A DNA stretch of 64,000 nt from Microbacterium foliorum (GCF_006385575.1 NZ_CP041040.1:1364001-1428000), one strand, 5' to 3'. Positions 1 through 8,600 are shown, numbered from the stretch's first letter. Program-made: numbers and translations. Notes: generated by a model not told the origin, from the letters alone.

Positions 1-2202
1 TACTTCGCGATCGTCGACGAGGTCGACTCGATTCTCATCGACGAGGCACGGACGCCGCTGATCATCTCCGGTCCGTCGTCGGGAGAGGCCAACCGCTGGT
101 TCGCCGAGTTCGCGAAGATCGCCCGCACCCTCGAAGCAGGCGTCGACTACGAGGTCGATGAGAAGAAGCGCACGGTCGGCGTGCTCGAGCCCGGTATCGA
201 GAAGGTCGAGGACTACCTCGGCATCGACAACCTGTACGAGTCCGCGAACACCCCGCTGATCTCCTTCCTCAACAACTCGATCAAGGCCCTCGCGCTCTTC
301 AAGAAGGACACCGACTACGTCGTCATGAACGACGAGGTCATGATCGTCGATGAGCACACCGGCCGCATCCTGGTCGGACGTCGCTACAACGAGGGCATCC
401 ACCAGGCCATCGAGGCGAAGGAGGCCGTGCCGGTCAAGGCCGAGAACCAGACTCTCGCCACGGTCACGCTGCAGAACTACTTCCGTCTCTACGACAAGCT
501 CGCCGGCATGACCGGTACCGCCGAGACCGAGGCGGCCGAGTTCATGTCGACCTACAAGCTCGGTGTCATCCCGATCCCCACGAACCGGCCGATGGTCCGC
601 AAGGATCAGTCCGATCTCGTCTACAAGAACGAGACCGCCAAGTTCGCCCAGGTCGTCGAGGACATCGCCGAGCGCCACGCGAACGGCCAGCCTGTGCTCG
701 TCGGAACGGTCAGCGTCGAGAAGAGCGAGTACCTGTCGCGACTCCTCGCCAAGAAGGGCGTCAAGCACGAGGTCCTGAACGCGAAGAACCACGCGCGTGA
801 GGCAGAGATCGTGGCGCGAGCAGGGCGCCTCGGCGCCGTCACGGTCGCTACCAACATGGCCGGTCGTGGAACCGACATCATGCTCGGCGGCAACGCCGAG
901 TTCCTCGCGGTGCAGGAGCTCAAGGGCAAGGGGCTCGACCCCGTCGAGACGCCTGAGGAGTACGAGGTCGCGTGGGACGAGACCTACGAGGCGATGAAGG
1001 CGATCGTGGCCGAGGAGGCCGAGAAGGTCATCGAGGCCGGCGGCCTCTACGTCCTGGGCACCGAGCGCCACGAGTCGCGTCGTATCGACAACCAGCTGCG
1101 AGGCCGTTCCGGTCGTCAGGGTGACCCGGGCGAGAGCCGCTTCTACCTGAGCCTCACCGACGACCTGATGCGTCTGTTCCAGTCGGGGGCCGCCGAAGCG
1201 ATCCTGGCCCGCACCAACTTCCCCGACGACGTCCCGATCGAGTCGGGTCTCGTGTCGCGGGCCATCCGCAGCGCTCAGTCGCAGGTCGAGTCCCGCAACG
1301 CCGAGATGCGCAAGAACGTCCTCAAGTACGACGACGTCCTGAACCGCCAGCGAGAGGCGATCTACGCCGACCGCCGTCACATCCTGCAGGGCGACGACAT
1401 CGCCGACCGGGTACAGCACTTCATCGAAGACGCGATCAGCGGCGTGGTGCGGGATCACACCGGCGAGGGGCACAACGAGAGCTGGGACTTCGACGCACTC
1501 TGGACAGAGCTCAAGACGCTCTATCCGGTTAGTGTGACGATCGACGAGGTCGTCTCGGAGGCCGCAGGCCGCAAGGGCGGGATCACCGCGGACGGGCTGA
1601 CCCGTGAGCTGCTCTCCGACGCGAAGATCGCCTACGAGACCCGCGAGGAGTCGCTCGGAGAAGCGGCCACCCGCGAGCTCGAGCGTCGCGTCGTGCTCCA
1701 GGTTCTCGACCGTCGCTGGCGCGATCACCTCTACGAGATGGACTACCTCAAGGACGGCATCGGCCTTCGTGCGATGGCGCAGCGCGACCCGCTGATCGAG
1801 TACCAGCGTGAGGGCTACGCGATGTTCCAGTCGATGATGGGGCAGATCAAGGAGGAATCCGTCGGATACCTCTACAACCTCGAGGTCGAGGTTCGCCGCG
1901 CAGGCGACTCACAGACCGCCGAGGTCGAGGCCAAGGGCCTTGCCGAAGGTGCGGGAGACCAGCATCTCGAGTACTCCGCGGCGAACGACGCCGGCGAGGT
2001 CGAGGTGCGCGACGACCGAGGGCGAGTCCAGCAGGCAGCGACCGAGAAGCTCCGTCAGGCGGCTGCCGCGCGTCAGACGCCGGCCGCGCAGGCAGAGCCA
2101 GAGGAAGCTCCGCGCGGAGCGTTCGGGCAGCGCACGGAGCCCTCTGCGGCACCTGCCGGCAACCGTGAGCAGCGCCGGGCGCAGGGCAAGAAGAAGAAGT
2201 AG
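1..2202 (+). CDS. secA: SecA preprotein translocase ATPase, 5' truncated by the window edge
   Basis: This is the C-terminal 733 residues of the motor ATPase that drives Sec-dependent export through SecYEG. The frame is open from base 1, and its first residues contain the DEVDS Walker-B motif (fragment residues 6-10) followed by a LIDEARTPL stretch. Further on come the preprotein-crosslinking region, the second nucleotide-binding fold with [10 protein letters not shown] and the [18 protein letters not shown] block, and the helical scaffold. The tail is alanine/glutamate rich and ends in a basic KKKK. No CxC...CH zinc finger is visible, as is usual for actinobacterial SecA1. The missing N-terminus includes Walker A. 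A strong terminator follows the stop. A second SecA (SecA2) is less likely because the scaffold and tail are full length. Confidence 0.97.
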   Translation, partial: YFAIVDEVDSILIDEARTPLIISGPSSGEANRWFAEFAKIARTLEAGVDYEVDEKKRTVGVLEPGIEKVEDYLGIDNLYESANTPLISFLNNSIKALALFKKDTDYVVMNDEVMIVDEHTGRILVGRRYNEGIHQAIEAKEAVPVKAENQTLATVTLQNYFRLYDKLAGMTGTAETEAAEFMSTYKLGVIPIPTNRPMVRKDQSDLVYKNETAKFAQVVEDIAERHANGQPVLVGTVSVEKSEYLSRLLAKKGVKHEVLNAKNHAREAEIVARAGRLGAVTVATNMAGRGTDIMLGGNAEFLAVQELKGKGLDPVETPEEYEVAWDETYEAMKAIVAEEAEKVIEAGGLYVLGTERHESRRIDNQLRGRSGRQGDPGESRFYLSLTDDLMRLFQSGAAEAILARTNFPDDVPIESGLVSRAIRSAQSQVESRNAEMRKNVLKYDDVLNRQREAIYADRRHILQGDDIADRVQHFIEDAISGVVRDHTGEGHNESWDFDALWTELKTLYPVSVTIDEVVSEAAGRKGGITADGLTRELLSDAKIAYETREESLGEAATRELERRVVLQVLDRRWRDHLYEMDYLKDGIGLRAMAQRDPLIEYQREGYAMFQSMMGQIKEESVGYLYNLEVEVRRAGDSQTAEVEAKGLAEGAGDQHLEYSAANDAGEVEVRDDRGRVQQAATEKLRQAAAARQTPAAQAEPEEAPRGAFGQRTEPSAAPAGNREQRRAQGKKKK

Positions 2203-2212
2203 CAGCACGTAC

Positions 2213-2248
2213 GAAGAGGGGCCGGTCCGGATGGATCGGCCCCTCTTC
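2213..2248 (+). terminator. Intrinsic terminator after secA
   Basis: A perfect 12 bp stem (2213-2224 with 2237-2248, GAAGAGGGGCCG arm) and a 12 nt loop sit 10 bases after the secA stop, followed by a short pyrimidine-rich tail. Confidence 0.85.
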
Positions 2249-2257
2249 TCGTCATTG

Positions 2258-2263
2258 TAGGCT
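2258..2263 (+). promoter_or_regulatory. -10 box of the aminotransferase gene, leaderless arrangement
   Basis: TAGGCT lies 6 nt before the ATG at 2270, which would put the transcription start on the start codon. No convincing -35 is seen. Confidence 0.5.
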
Positions 2264-2269
2264 TGCGCA

Positions 2270-3496
2270 ATGACACCAACGCGCCACTTCGACCAGTCGT
2301 CGAAGCTCAAGAACGTCCTGTACGAGATCCGTGGAAACACGCTCGTCGAGGCGGCGCGGCTCGAGGCCGAGGGACACCGGATCCTCAAGCTCAACACGGG
2401 CAACCCTGCCATCTTCGGCTTCGAGGCACCCCACCAGATCGTGCACGACATGCTCGCGGCGCTTCCGACCGCTCACGGGTACAGCGACAGCAAGGGGATC
2501 ATCTCGGCGCGCCGCGCCGTGGTCAGCCGGTACGAGGAGATCCCCGGGTTCCCCCGATTCGATCCCGAGGACGTCTTCCTCGGCAACGGCGTGTCCGAGC
2601 TCATCACGATGACGATGCAGGCGCTTCTCGACGAGGGCGATGAGGTGCTGATCCCGGCACCCGACTATCCGCTGTGGACCGCCATGACGAGTCTGGCTGA
2701 CGGCACTCCGGTGCATTACCTCTGCGACGAGGACAACGGCTGGCAGCCCGACCTCGAGGACATCCGGTCGAAGATCACTCCTCGCACCAAAGCCCTCGTG
2801 ATCATCAACCCCAACAACCCGACCGGCGTCGTCTACTCGCGCGAGGTCCTCGAGGGGATGGTTCAGATCGCGAGAGAGAACCAGCTGCTGCTGCTCTCCG
2901 ACGAGATCTACGACCGCATCCTGTTCGACGGTGCGGTGCACATCCCTACGGCCACGTTGGCGCCCGATCTTCTGTGCCTGACCTTCAACGGACTCTCGAA
3001 GACGTATCGAGTCGCCGGATTCCGGTCCGGATGGCTTGTGATCACCGGGCCTCAGGACCACGCGAAGGGGTTCCTCGAGGGGATCAACCTGCTCGCATCC
3101 ACGCGCCTCTGCCCGAACGTGCCCGCGCAGTACGCGGTGCAGGCGGCTCTCGGGGGAGTGCAGTCGATCGATTCCCTGATCGCTCCGACCGGACGCCTGC
3201 ACGAGCAGCGCGACATCGCGTGGGAAGGGCTCGAGTCGATCCCCGGGGTCTCCTGCGTCAAGCCTGTCGGCGCCCTGTACGCCTTCCCTCGTCTCGACCC
3301 GAATGTCCACGAGATCAGGGATGATGCGAAGCTGGTCTACGACCTGCTGGTCTCCGAGCACATTCTGCTCGTGCAGGGGACCGGCTTCAACTGGCCGACG
3401 CCCGATCACCTCAGGCTCGTCACGCTTCCCGAGCCTCGCGTGCTCGCAGAAGCCGTCGAGCGCCTCGGGAACTTCCTCTCGAGCTACCGCCAGTAG
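2270..3496 (+). CDS. PLP-dependent class I/II aminotransferase, AlaA-like
   Basis: This 408-residue fold-type I aminotransferase probably makes alanine from pyruvate and glutamate. It resembles the AlaA/YfbQ group. Visible signatures are NPNNPTG at residues 180-186, DEIY at 211-214, the PLP-binding lysine in NGLSKTYR (K244) and the substrate arginine at R252. The length is normal for the family. The ATG start is fixed by a -10 box 6 nt upstream, and no Shine-Dalgarno is needed. The last 77 bases overlap the convergent ATPase gene, which is uncommon. Substrate specificity is inferred from overall similarity, and a valine-pyruvate or aspartate enzyme cannot be excluded. Confidence 0.9.
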   Translation: MTPTRHFDQSSKLKNVLYEIRGNTLVEAARLEAEGHRILKLNTGNPAIFGFEAPHQIVHDMLAALPTAHGYSDSKGIISARRAVVSRYEEIPGFPRFDPEDVFLGNGVSELITMTMQALLDEGDEVLIPAPDYPLWTAMTSLADGTPVHYLCDEDNGWQPDLEDIRSKITPRTKALVIINPNNPTGVVYSREVLEGMVQIARENQLLLLSDEIYDRILFDGAVHIPTATLAPDLLCLTFNGLSKTYRVAGFRSGWLVITGPQDHAKGFLEGINLLASTRLCPNVPAQYAVQAALGGVQSIDSLIAPTGRLHEQRDIAWEGLESIPGVSCVKPVGALYAFPRLDPNVHEIRDDAKLVYDLLVSEHILLVQGTGFNWPTPDHLRLVTLPEPRVLAEAVERLGNFLSSYRQ

Positions 3497-4661
3497 GCGG
3501 CTGCGACACCGCAGAGGCGTAGGTCTCTGCAATGCGACGCACGCCGGCGACCAGTGTCGAGCGCGGGGTGAGATCAGCCATCGGCCGTGCGTGCAGCAGA
3601 GCGGAGTCAGCGGCGCGCTGATCGAACGGGAGGAACGCGATGTCGGTGATGCCTGCGAACCTCTCGAGGGTGCGTCGGATCTGACCACGCGCGTCGATGC
3701 CCAGGGGGCCTGGCCGCACGCGGTTCACGACGACCCTGACGGGTGTGGGGGTGGTGAGTCTTCTGAGCTCGGCATGTTCTCTCACGAAGCGACTGATGCC
3801 GAGGGGGTCGGCTGACGCGACCGCGATGATCGAATCCGCCTCCTGCAGCACCGCGACCGTGGCCGCGTGGCGGCGCGGTCCGGTGAGGTCGTAGGTGGCC
3901 TCGTCGTCTGCGTCGAAGGCGCTCGCCACGTCGACGACGGTCTCCTCCGCCCAACTGCGGCAGGCGCGCAGAGTGGTCTGAAGGCGGCGGGCTCCCAGCT
4001 CCGGCCAGCGTCCTGGGCGATTGATGCCGCCGAGGACCTCGATCTCTCCGGCGCTGGTCTCGAGGATCGTCGCGAGCCGCGTGAGCTCGGCCGAGTCGAG
4101 TGCGCCGAGTTCTGCGCGTCGGCACGCTGCGGCGATGCCGGGCGCATCGTCGCTGAGCCCCAGAAGGAGCGCGAGTGACGGCGCGACGGTGTCGGCATCC
4201 ACCAGGGCGGTGCGCCGACCCGTCCGACAGAGTTCGACGGCGAGCTGAATCGCGATGGTCGACCTTCCGGGTGCCCCGGAAGGGCCCCACACGGCCGTCA
4301 CGCGATGTGGCGGTGATGCGGCACGCTCGACGGTGTCGGGGATGTCAGCGGTCAGCGCTGCCGCGACCTCCCAGCCGCTCGCATCCGTCGGGAGTGCAGT
4401 GGCGAGTCCGTAGCGCCCGAGCAGTCTGCTGTCGCTGTCGCCGAGCGGGACGATCCGCACGCCTGCCCTGTCGCACTCAGCGATGAGCTCGGGCGTCAGC
4501 ACGGCGCGGGTGGCGGTGACGATGGCGGCATCGACGCCTTCGGGCAGAGGGAGGATCCTGCTCGGCTGGACGATGGAGACCACACTGATGCCCTCCATCT
4601 CCAGCTCGTCGGCCAGGACGCGCGCGCGGGCTTCCGTAACGGCGATGATGACCGAGGTCAT
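3420..4661 (-). CDS. MinD/ParA-like ATPase of the CpaE/TadZ type with a degenerate Walker A
   Basis: This 413-residue cytoplasmic protein has an N-terminal domain (about 1-115) reminiscent of a receiver-like fold, as in CpaE/TadZ, and a C-terminal MinD/ParA-type domain from about 120. The P-loop reads GPSGAPGRST (126-135), with arginine where the catalytic lysine is expected. A later VDADTVAPS segment (154-162) matches the switch region. It starts inside the stop of the upstream SAF-domain gene (ATGA overlap), so the two are translationally coupled. CpaB (SAF) and CpaE are partners in Tad pilus systems, but no pilin, secretin or CpaF is seen here. The C-terminal tail is Ser/Gly/Arg-rich. Function unknown; a localisation or septum-site role is an inference. 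Confidence 0.8.
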   Translation of the reverse strand: MTSVIIAVTEARARVLADELEMEGISVVSIVQPSRILPLPEGVDAAIVTATRAVLTPELIAECDRAGVRIVPLGDSDSRLLGRYGLATALPTDASGWEVAAALTADIPDTVERAASPPHRVTAVWGPSGAPGRSTIAIQLAVELCRTGRRTALVDADTVAPSLALLLGLSDDAPGIAAACRRAELGALDSAELTRLATILETSAGEIEVLGGINRPGRWPELGARRLQTTLRACRSWAEETVVDVASAFDADDEATYDLTGPRRHAATVAVLQEADSIIAVASADPLGISRFVREHAELRRLTTPTPVRVVVNRVRPGPLGIDARGQIRRTLERFAGITDIAFLPFDQRAADSALLHARPMADLTPRSTLVAGVRRIAETYASAVSQPPTGGSSRGSSRGARRLLRAREAREA

Positions 4662-5278
4662 GAGGCCGAGCCGATCGGCACGATGGAGAGCGCAGAGCCG
4701 CCGGTGATCGCGGCCAGCACCTCAGGGACATCCGTTCGGTCGATCACCACCTCCGCGGTGGTTCCCTCCGCAGCGAGCATCCCCTCCGTCTTCGTGACCG
4801 ATGCGACGATCGCGTCGGCCACGAGGATGCGAGGGGGACTCTGGCTGCCGTCGTCGCCGACCGGTGGCGAGTGCCAGAGCTCGATGACGCTCCCGGCGGC
4901 GACCTCGCCCGGGATCCCCGTGCTGCTCTCGACGACGATCGTGGTCGTCCTGTCGGCATCGGCGTCCTCGGTCGCAGAGGTCGCCAGGAGCTCTCCCTCG
5001 AACAGTGTGCGGGACGCGACCTGACCTGGTCTGAGCTCCTGCGGTGCCAGGTAGCGGTCCGTGACAGTGCCGAGGCCGACTTCGACCACCTGGAAGTCGC
5101 CCGAGACGAGCGCTTCGCCGAGCACGATAGTGCGCGTCGCCTGAAGCACAGGGGTCGTGGTGCCGGAGGAGGAGACGACGGCCCAGACGCCGCCGATCGA
5201 CAACGCGACGACGGCGATGCCGATCAGGAAGCGCGCGTCACCCCAGACGGCGCGACGGGAACGGACGAACTTGCTCAT
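4658..5278 (-). CDS. SAF-domain membrane protein, CpaB/RcpC-like
   Basis: This 206-residue protein has a basic N-terminus, one transmembrane segment (about residues 17-37) and an exported SAF-like region (about 45-120) with the pattern ATRTIVLGEALVSGDF, typical of CpaB/RcpC and antifreeze-type SAF domains. The C-terminal part looks like a small beta domain. The ATG at 5278 is preceded by a weak NANNNT box (GACCAT) 6 nt upstream. It forms an operon with the CpaE-like ATPase through a 4 bp overlap. The family assignment is fair, but there is no direct evidence for a pilus role, and a peptidoglycan- or polymer-binding function is equally possible. Confidence 0.8.
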   Translation of the reverse strand: MSKFVRSRRAVWGDARFLIGIAVVALSIGGVWAVVSSSGTTTPVLQATRTIVLGEALVSGDFQVVEVGLGTVTDRYLAPQELRPGQVASRTLFEGELLATSATEDADADRTTTIVVESSTGIPGEVAAGSVIELWHSPPVGDDGSQSPPRILVADAIVASVTKTEGMLAAEGTTAEVVIDRTDVPEVLAAITGGSALSIVPIGSAS

Positions 5279-5363
5279 GCCGACATGGTCACAGAAATCG
5301 ATGCGGCTGCTCGAGACTTATCCACAGCATCGGGTCGACGCTGGCGCTCCGGCACGGCAGGAG

Positions 5364-5369
5364 GAGAAT
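5364..5369 (+). promoter_or_regulatory. -10-like box of the small HTH gene
   Basis: GAGAAT stands 6 nt before the ATG at 5376. The same 15-mer GAGAATGGGAGCATG occurs at the metX start on the other strand. An AGGAGGA purine run at 5359-5365 is an alternative ribosome-binding signal. Confidence 0.35.
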
Positions 5370-5375
5370 GGGAGC

Positions 5376-5654
5376 ATGCCTCATTCCTCTCACCCGGCGC
5401 AGGGCTTCCTCGCTCCGGCGCAGGTGGCGGAGCTGCTGAGCATCGAGATCGACGAGGTCGTCGAACTCGTGTATGAGGGTCGTCTGCGCGGATCCAAGCT
5501 CGGCGCGCCGGCCCGATGGCGCATCGAGGCGTCGAGTCTTTCGGAGTATCTCGCCGAGCAGTCGGAGGAGGCCAGACGCATGGCGCTGTGGCGACAGGCG
5601 AACGAGGCCAGTTTTCCGGAGGTCTGGGGTACTTCCCGCCGTCATGGCATCTGA
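5376..5654 (+). CDS. Small excisionase/BldC-type helix-turn-helix DNA-binding protein
   Basis: The 92-residue product is dominated by a MerR/excisionase-type winged helix-turn-helix (about residues 11-58). The pattern is FLAPAQVAELLSIEIDEVVELV, then RLRGSKLG and WRIEASSLSEYL. This architecture is shared with BldC and phage excisionases. It has no integrase neighbour, so a transcriptional role is more likely. The ATG at 5376 is chosen over a longer open frame because it has a good AGGAGGA and a -10-like box, and because the frame upstream overlaps the divergent SAF gene. The 3' end overlaps the next convergent gene by 13 bp. Confidence 0.8.
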   Translation: MPHSSHPAQGFLAPAQVAELLSIEIDEVVELVYEGRLRGSKLGAPARWRIEASSLSEYLAEQSEEARRMALWRQANEASFPEVWGTSRRHGI

Positions 5655-6253
5655 TCTCCGGAGGTCTGCACCGAGGCGACGGCAGCGAATGGGATCATCT
5701 GAAAGCTCTGCACCGACGAGGCGATCCGCGCCTCACCCGGATCGTGCAGAGCGAGATCCAGATGATCCGCTCCCGCCCTGTCGATGGTTCCGTGCACGTC
5801 GGAGTCGTCGACGCTGACGATCCTCACCGGAGCCCGCCGCCGGGCGAGATCACGCAGAACGAACCCGAGCGACATACGCTCGCGGAGCACGGGCGCGGAG
5901 CCTCCTTCATCATCCAGACTCGACAGCAGCAGGCCGTGGTCGACGGTCAGCCCTCGTACCGCGTGCAACGGGACGATCAGGGTCGATCGCTTGGCCGTCG
6001 ATTCCTCGGCCTGTGCGATCGTGGCGGCGATCCAGTCGGAGCCGAGCGCGTTCAGCCGGGCACGCACACGTCTTCCGCCCGGCAGATCGAGGGTCGCCGG
6101 AGCAGCTGACGCGCAGAGCACCCTCAGGCGGCTGCGAAGTTCGAGCCGCGAGATGCGCAGTCGCTCGGATTCGGCGTCGAGCGCCGCACGCTCGCTCTCC
6201 CACTCTGAGGCGAGCTGGCCTTCGAGGTCTTCGAACAGTCGATCCCAGTGCAC
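5642..6253 (-). CDS. Conserved hypothetical protein with N-terminal coiled coil
   Basis: About 203 residues. The N-terminal 60 are an acidic/basic helical stretch likely to form a coiled coil (FEDLEGQLASEWESERAALD), and the rest is a predicted all-beta domain rich in valine and arginine. I do not recognise a named family. The GTG at 6253 is preferred because the protein then begins with the conserved-looking VHWDRLFEDLEGQ and has a GGTGGGG purine run upstream. In-frame alternatives are GTG 6262 and ATG 6286, which lack better signals. It lies between the HTH gene (13 bp convergent overlap) and the divergent Rv3235-type gene, so it probably belongs to the same functional neighbourhood. Confidence 0.75.
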   Translation of the reverse strand: MHWDRLFEDLEGQLASEWESERAALDAESERLRISRLELRSRLRVLCASAAPATLDLPGGRRVRARLNALGSDWIAATIAQAEESTAKRSTLIVPLHAVRGLTVDHGLLLSSLDDEGGSAPVLRERMSLGFVLRDLARRRAPVRIVSVDDSDVHGTIDRAGADHLDLALHDPGEARIASSVQSFQMIPFAAVASVQTSGDQMP

Positions 6254-6380
6254 GCGCCCCACCGTAAATGAAGTCCAGGAGGGCATGTACGAGTTATCCA
6301 CATACATCGCGAACGCGGCCCGGACGGCGACCGTGCGCATGCTCTACTTGGCGCAGTCTTCCCGATGGAGAGTGCCTCAG

Positions 6381-6767
6381 ATGATGCTTCACGAGTACTT
6401 CGCCCCGCAGCCGACGCCTCGCGCCGAGCTTCCGGATCCGCATCCGCTGCTGCGGAGCCTGACGCAGGGCGTGCTCGAGGTGCTCGCGGGAGTCAGAGAA
6501 GTCGATCAGCTCGCCCGCTGGTTCAATGAAGACGCGTACCGGAGCCTGGTGACGCGGGCGAACCTCTCGGCGAGGGCGCGCAGTGCGAGGGGGGTCTCGC
6601 CTGCGCGCCCGACTTTCGAGATCCTGTCGATCCGTGTGACCGAACCTGTCGACGGCAAGGTCGAAGCGGTGGTGGTCGTCGCTGGTCCGGGCCGCACCCG
6701 GGCGGTGGCGATCCGCCTCGAAGGACTCGACCGTCGCTGGCGTGCGACGTCGCTGGCCGTTCTCTGA
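6381..6767 (+). CDS. Rv3235-family protein
   Basis: The 128-residue product matches the actinobacterial Rv3235 family of unknown function. It has a proline-rich N-terminus (EYFAPQPTPRAELPDPHPLL), a helical centre with GVLEVLAGVREVDQLARW, and a C-terminal beta domain ending in AIRLEGLDRRWRATSLAVL. Members sit near secA in many Actinobacteria, as here. The ATG at 6381 follows a GGAGAG at the right distance. Upstream in-frame starts (6285, 6333, 6339) exist, but 6285 has its purine run only one base away. An NTF2-like fold has been suggested by its size and pattern; that is inference. Confidence 0.82.
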   Translation: MMLHEYFAPQPTPRAELPDPHPLLRSLTQGVLEVLAGVREVDQLARWFNEDAYRSLVTRANLSARARSARGVSPARPTFEILSIRVTEPVDGKVEAVVVVAGPGRTRAVAIRLEGLDRRWRATSLAVL

Positions 6768-6779
6768 GCCGGCGCGCTC

Positions 6780-6785
6780 TAGGCT
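6780..6785 (+). promoter_or_regulatory. -10 box of the histidine kinase gene, leaderless arrangement
   Basis: TAGGCT ends 6 nt before the GTG start at 6792, so the transcript is expected to begin at the start codon. Confidence 0.5.
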
Positions 6786-6791
6786 GGTGGG

Positions 6792-8276
6792 GTGTCAACG
6801 CTCAGCGACCTCGCCAATGCCCAGGGCCGTCTTGCCGACAACGATGTCGAGTGGCTGCACCGACTCGCCGGTGACGGTCAGCTTCTCGCGGACCTCGCTT
6901 CGGCGGACATCGTGGTCTGGATCGAGACCGACGACGGATCCTTCGTCGCCGTCGCGCACGCACGTCCGAGCGGAGCAGCCACTCTGTTCTACCGGGACAT
7001 CGTCGGCGAGCGGGTGCGCCCTCAGTGGCGCACGCAGGTGCAGGGGGCATTCGATTCGGCGAAGATCGTGGACTCCTCTTCACCGGACTGGTTCGAAGAG
7101 ACCCCGACGCGTGTCAGAGCAGTGCCGATCGTCAACGAACGTCGCGGCGCTGAGCACCAGGCCGTCGTCATCGGCGTCGTCACCCGGCACACGAACCTCG
7201 GCGAGGCTCGGACTCCGTCTCGGCAGCAGATCACGTTCGACGAGTGCGCCAATGACATCTTCCGCATGATCGCCGACGGCAGCTTTCCGGATCCCGCGGC
7301 TCCGACATCTCCTCGTCGCGGTGCGCCGCGGGCGTCGGACGGCCTGATCCGCATCGATGTCGACGGGATCACGACGTTCGCCAGCCCGAACGCGCTCTCG
7401 GCGTTCAATCGCATGGGGTTCGATGACGAGCTCGAGGGTGAATCGCTCGCGGAGGTCACCACGAGGCTAGTGCCGCCGTCTCGGCAGGTCGACGAGTCTC
7501 TGCCCGTCGTCGTGACCGGACGCGCACCGTGGCGGACCGACATCGAAGCGCGGGGCGTCACGGTCTCGCTGCGGGCGATTCCGCTGAAGGATCACGGAAC
7601 CCGCATCGGCGCGATCCTCCTGTGCCGCGATGTGTCGGAGCTGCGCCACCAGGAGCAGGAGCTCATCACCAAGGATGCGACGATTCGCGAGATCCACCAC
7701 CGCGTCAAGAACAATCTGCAGACCGTCGCCTCGCTGCTTCGCATCCAGGCGCGACGCACGCACTCCGATGAGGCACGCGATGCACTGACTCAGGCGATGA
7801 GACGCGTCGATTCGATCGCCGTCGTGCACGACACGCTGGCCCAGGGGCTGACGCAAAAGGTCGACTTCGACGAGGTGTTCCATCGCGTCCTCAAGCTGGT
7901 GGCCGAGGTCGCGTCGGCGCCGAACACCCGCGCGCGCACGCGATCGACGGGCCGCTTCGGCGTCCTGCCGAGCGAATACGCGACACCGCTGGCGCTCGCT
8001 CTCACCGAGGTTGTCACGAATGCCGTCGAGCATGGCCTCGCAGGGCAGGAAGGCATGGTCACGATCGATGCGGCGCGCACCGAGGAGAATCTGCGCGTCA
8101 CGGTGCACGACACCGGAAAGGGGCTGCCGGAGGGGCGGATCGGTCAGGGGCTGGGAACTCAGATCATCCGCACCCTCATTCAGGGCGAGCTCAGCGGATC
8201 GATCGAGTGGCGGGGGAGCGAAGGCGAGGGCACCGAGGTCGTCATCGACATTCCGCTCCGCTGGCTGACCAAGTAG
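6792..8276 (+). CDS. pdtaS: PdtaS-like soluble sensor histidine kinase
   Basis: This 494-residue kinase lacks membrane segments. It has an N-terminal GAF-like domain (about 20-160), a PAS-like domain (about 185-285), a HisKA_2 phosphoacceptor helix with IHHRVKNNLQT (His302-His303), and a HATPase domain with the N box EVVTNAVEH (406-414) and DTGKGLP (440-446). This is the layout of PdtaS, which in Mycobacterium phosphorylates the RNA-binding antiterminator PdtaR. It faces whiB1, the same neighbourhood as Rv3219/Rv3220c. No pdtaR is present in the window. The GTG start is set by the -10 box immediately upstream. Confidence 0.92.
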   Translation: MSTLSDLANAQGRLADNDVEWLHRLAGDGQLLADLASADIVVWIETDDGSFVAVAHARPSGAATLFYRDIVGERVRPQWRTQVQGAFDSAKIVDSSSPDWFEETPTRVRAVPIVNERRGAEHQAVVIGVVTRHTNLGEARTPSRQQITFDECANDIFRMIADGSFPDPAAPTSPRRGAPRASDGLIRIDVDGITTFASPNALSAFNRMGFDDELEGESLAEVTTRLVPPSRQVDESLPVVVTGRAPWRTDIEARGVTVSLRAIPLKDHGTRIGAILLCRDVSELRHQEQELITKDATIREIHHRVKNNLQTVASLLRIQARRTHSDEARDALTQAMRRVDSIAVVHDTLAQGLTQKVDFDEVFHRVLKLVAEVASAPNTRARTRSTGRFGVLPSEYATPLALALTEVVTNAVEHGLAGQEGMVTIDAARTEENLRVTVHDTGKGLPEGRIGQGLGTQIIRTLIQGELSGSIEWRGSEGEGTEVVIDIPLRWLTK

Positions 8277-8311
8277 GCGGAGAGCCCCCGGCAGCACCGA
8301 GCGGAGACAGA

Positions 8312-8344
8312 GAAGCGGCCCGAGACATCGTCTCGGGCCGCTTC
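8312..8344. terminator. Bidirectional terminator between pdtaS and whiB1
   Basis: A perfect 14 bp stem (8312-8325 with 8331-8344) with a 5 nt loop lies between two convergent genes and can serve both. Confidence 0.88.
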
Positions 8345-8351
8345 TCGATGT

Positions 8352-8600
8352 TCAGGAGGCGCGGCGGGCGCGAGCGGCGCGGCGCTTGAGGGCCCGGCGC
8401 TCGTCTTCGGAAAGACCGCCCCACACGCCCGAGTCCTGGCTGGACTCGAGGGCGTACTGCAGGCAGATCTCAGTCACCGTGCAGGTGGCGCAGACGGTCT
8501 TCGCCTTCTCGATCTGGTCGACGGCCGGACCGGTGTTCCCGACAGGGAAGAACAGCTCGGGGTCGACAGTCAGGCAGGCGGCCTTATCGCGCCAGTCCAT
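8352..8600 (-). CDS. whiB1: WhiB1-type iron-sulfur transcriptional regulator
   Basis: The 82-residue product has the four WhiB cysteines (C9, C37, C40, C46; spacing C-x2-C-x5-C), which hold a [4Fe-4S] cluster, then the GVWGG turn (58-62) and a basic KRRAARARRAS tail that contacts DNA. In Mycobacterium WhiB1 binds SigA and responds to nitric oxide. The ATG at 8600 gives the family N-terminus MDWRDKAACL and follows a GAGGAG ribosome-binding site. An 11-codon longer frame exists but is not family-like. The 235 bp upstream (8601-8835) carries its promoter region and no recognisable gene. Confidence 0.95.
   Translation of the reverse strand: MDWRDKAACLTVDPELFFPVGNTGPAVDQIEKAKTVCATCTVTEICLQYALESSQDSGVWGGLSEDERRALKRRAARARRAS

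Noticed and set aside
5376..5654. Mobile element implied by the excisionase-like HTH protein
   Set aside because: No integrase, attachment repeat or other phage gene is near. BldC-type regulators share the same fold.
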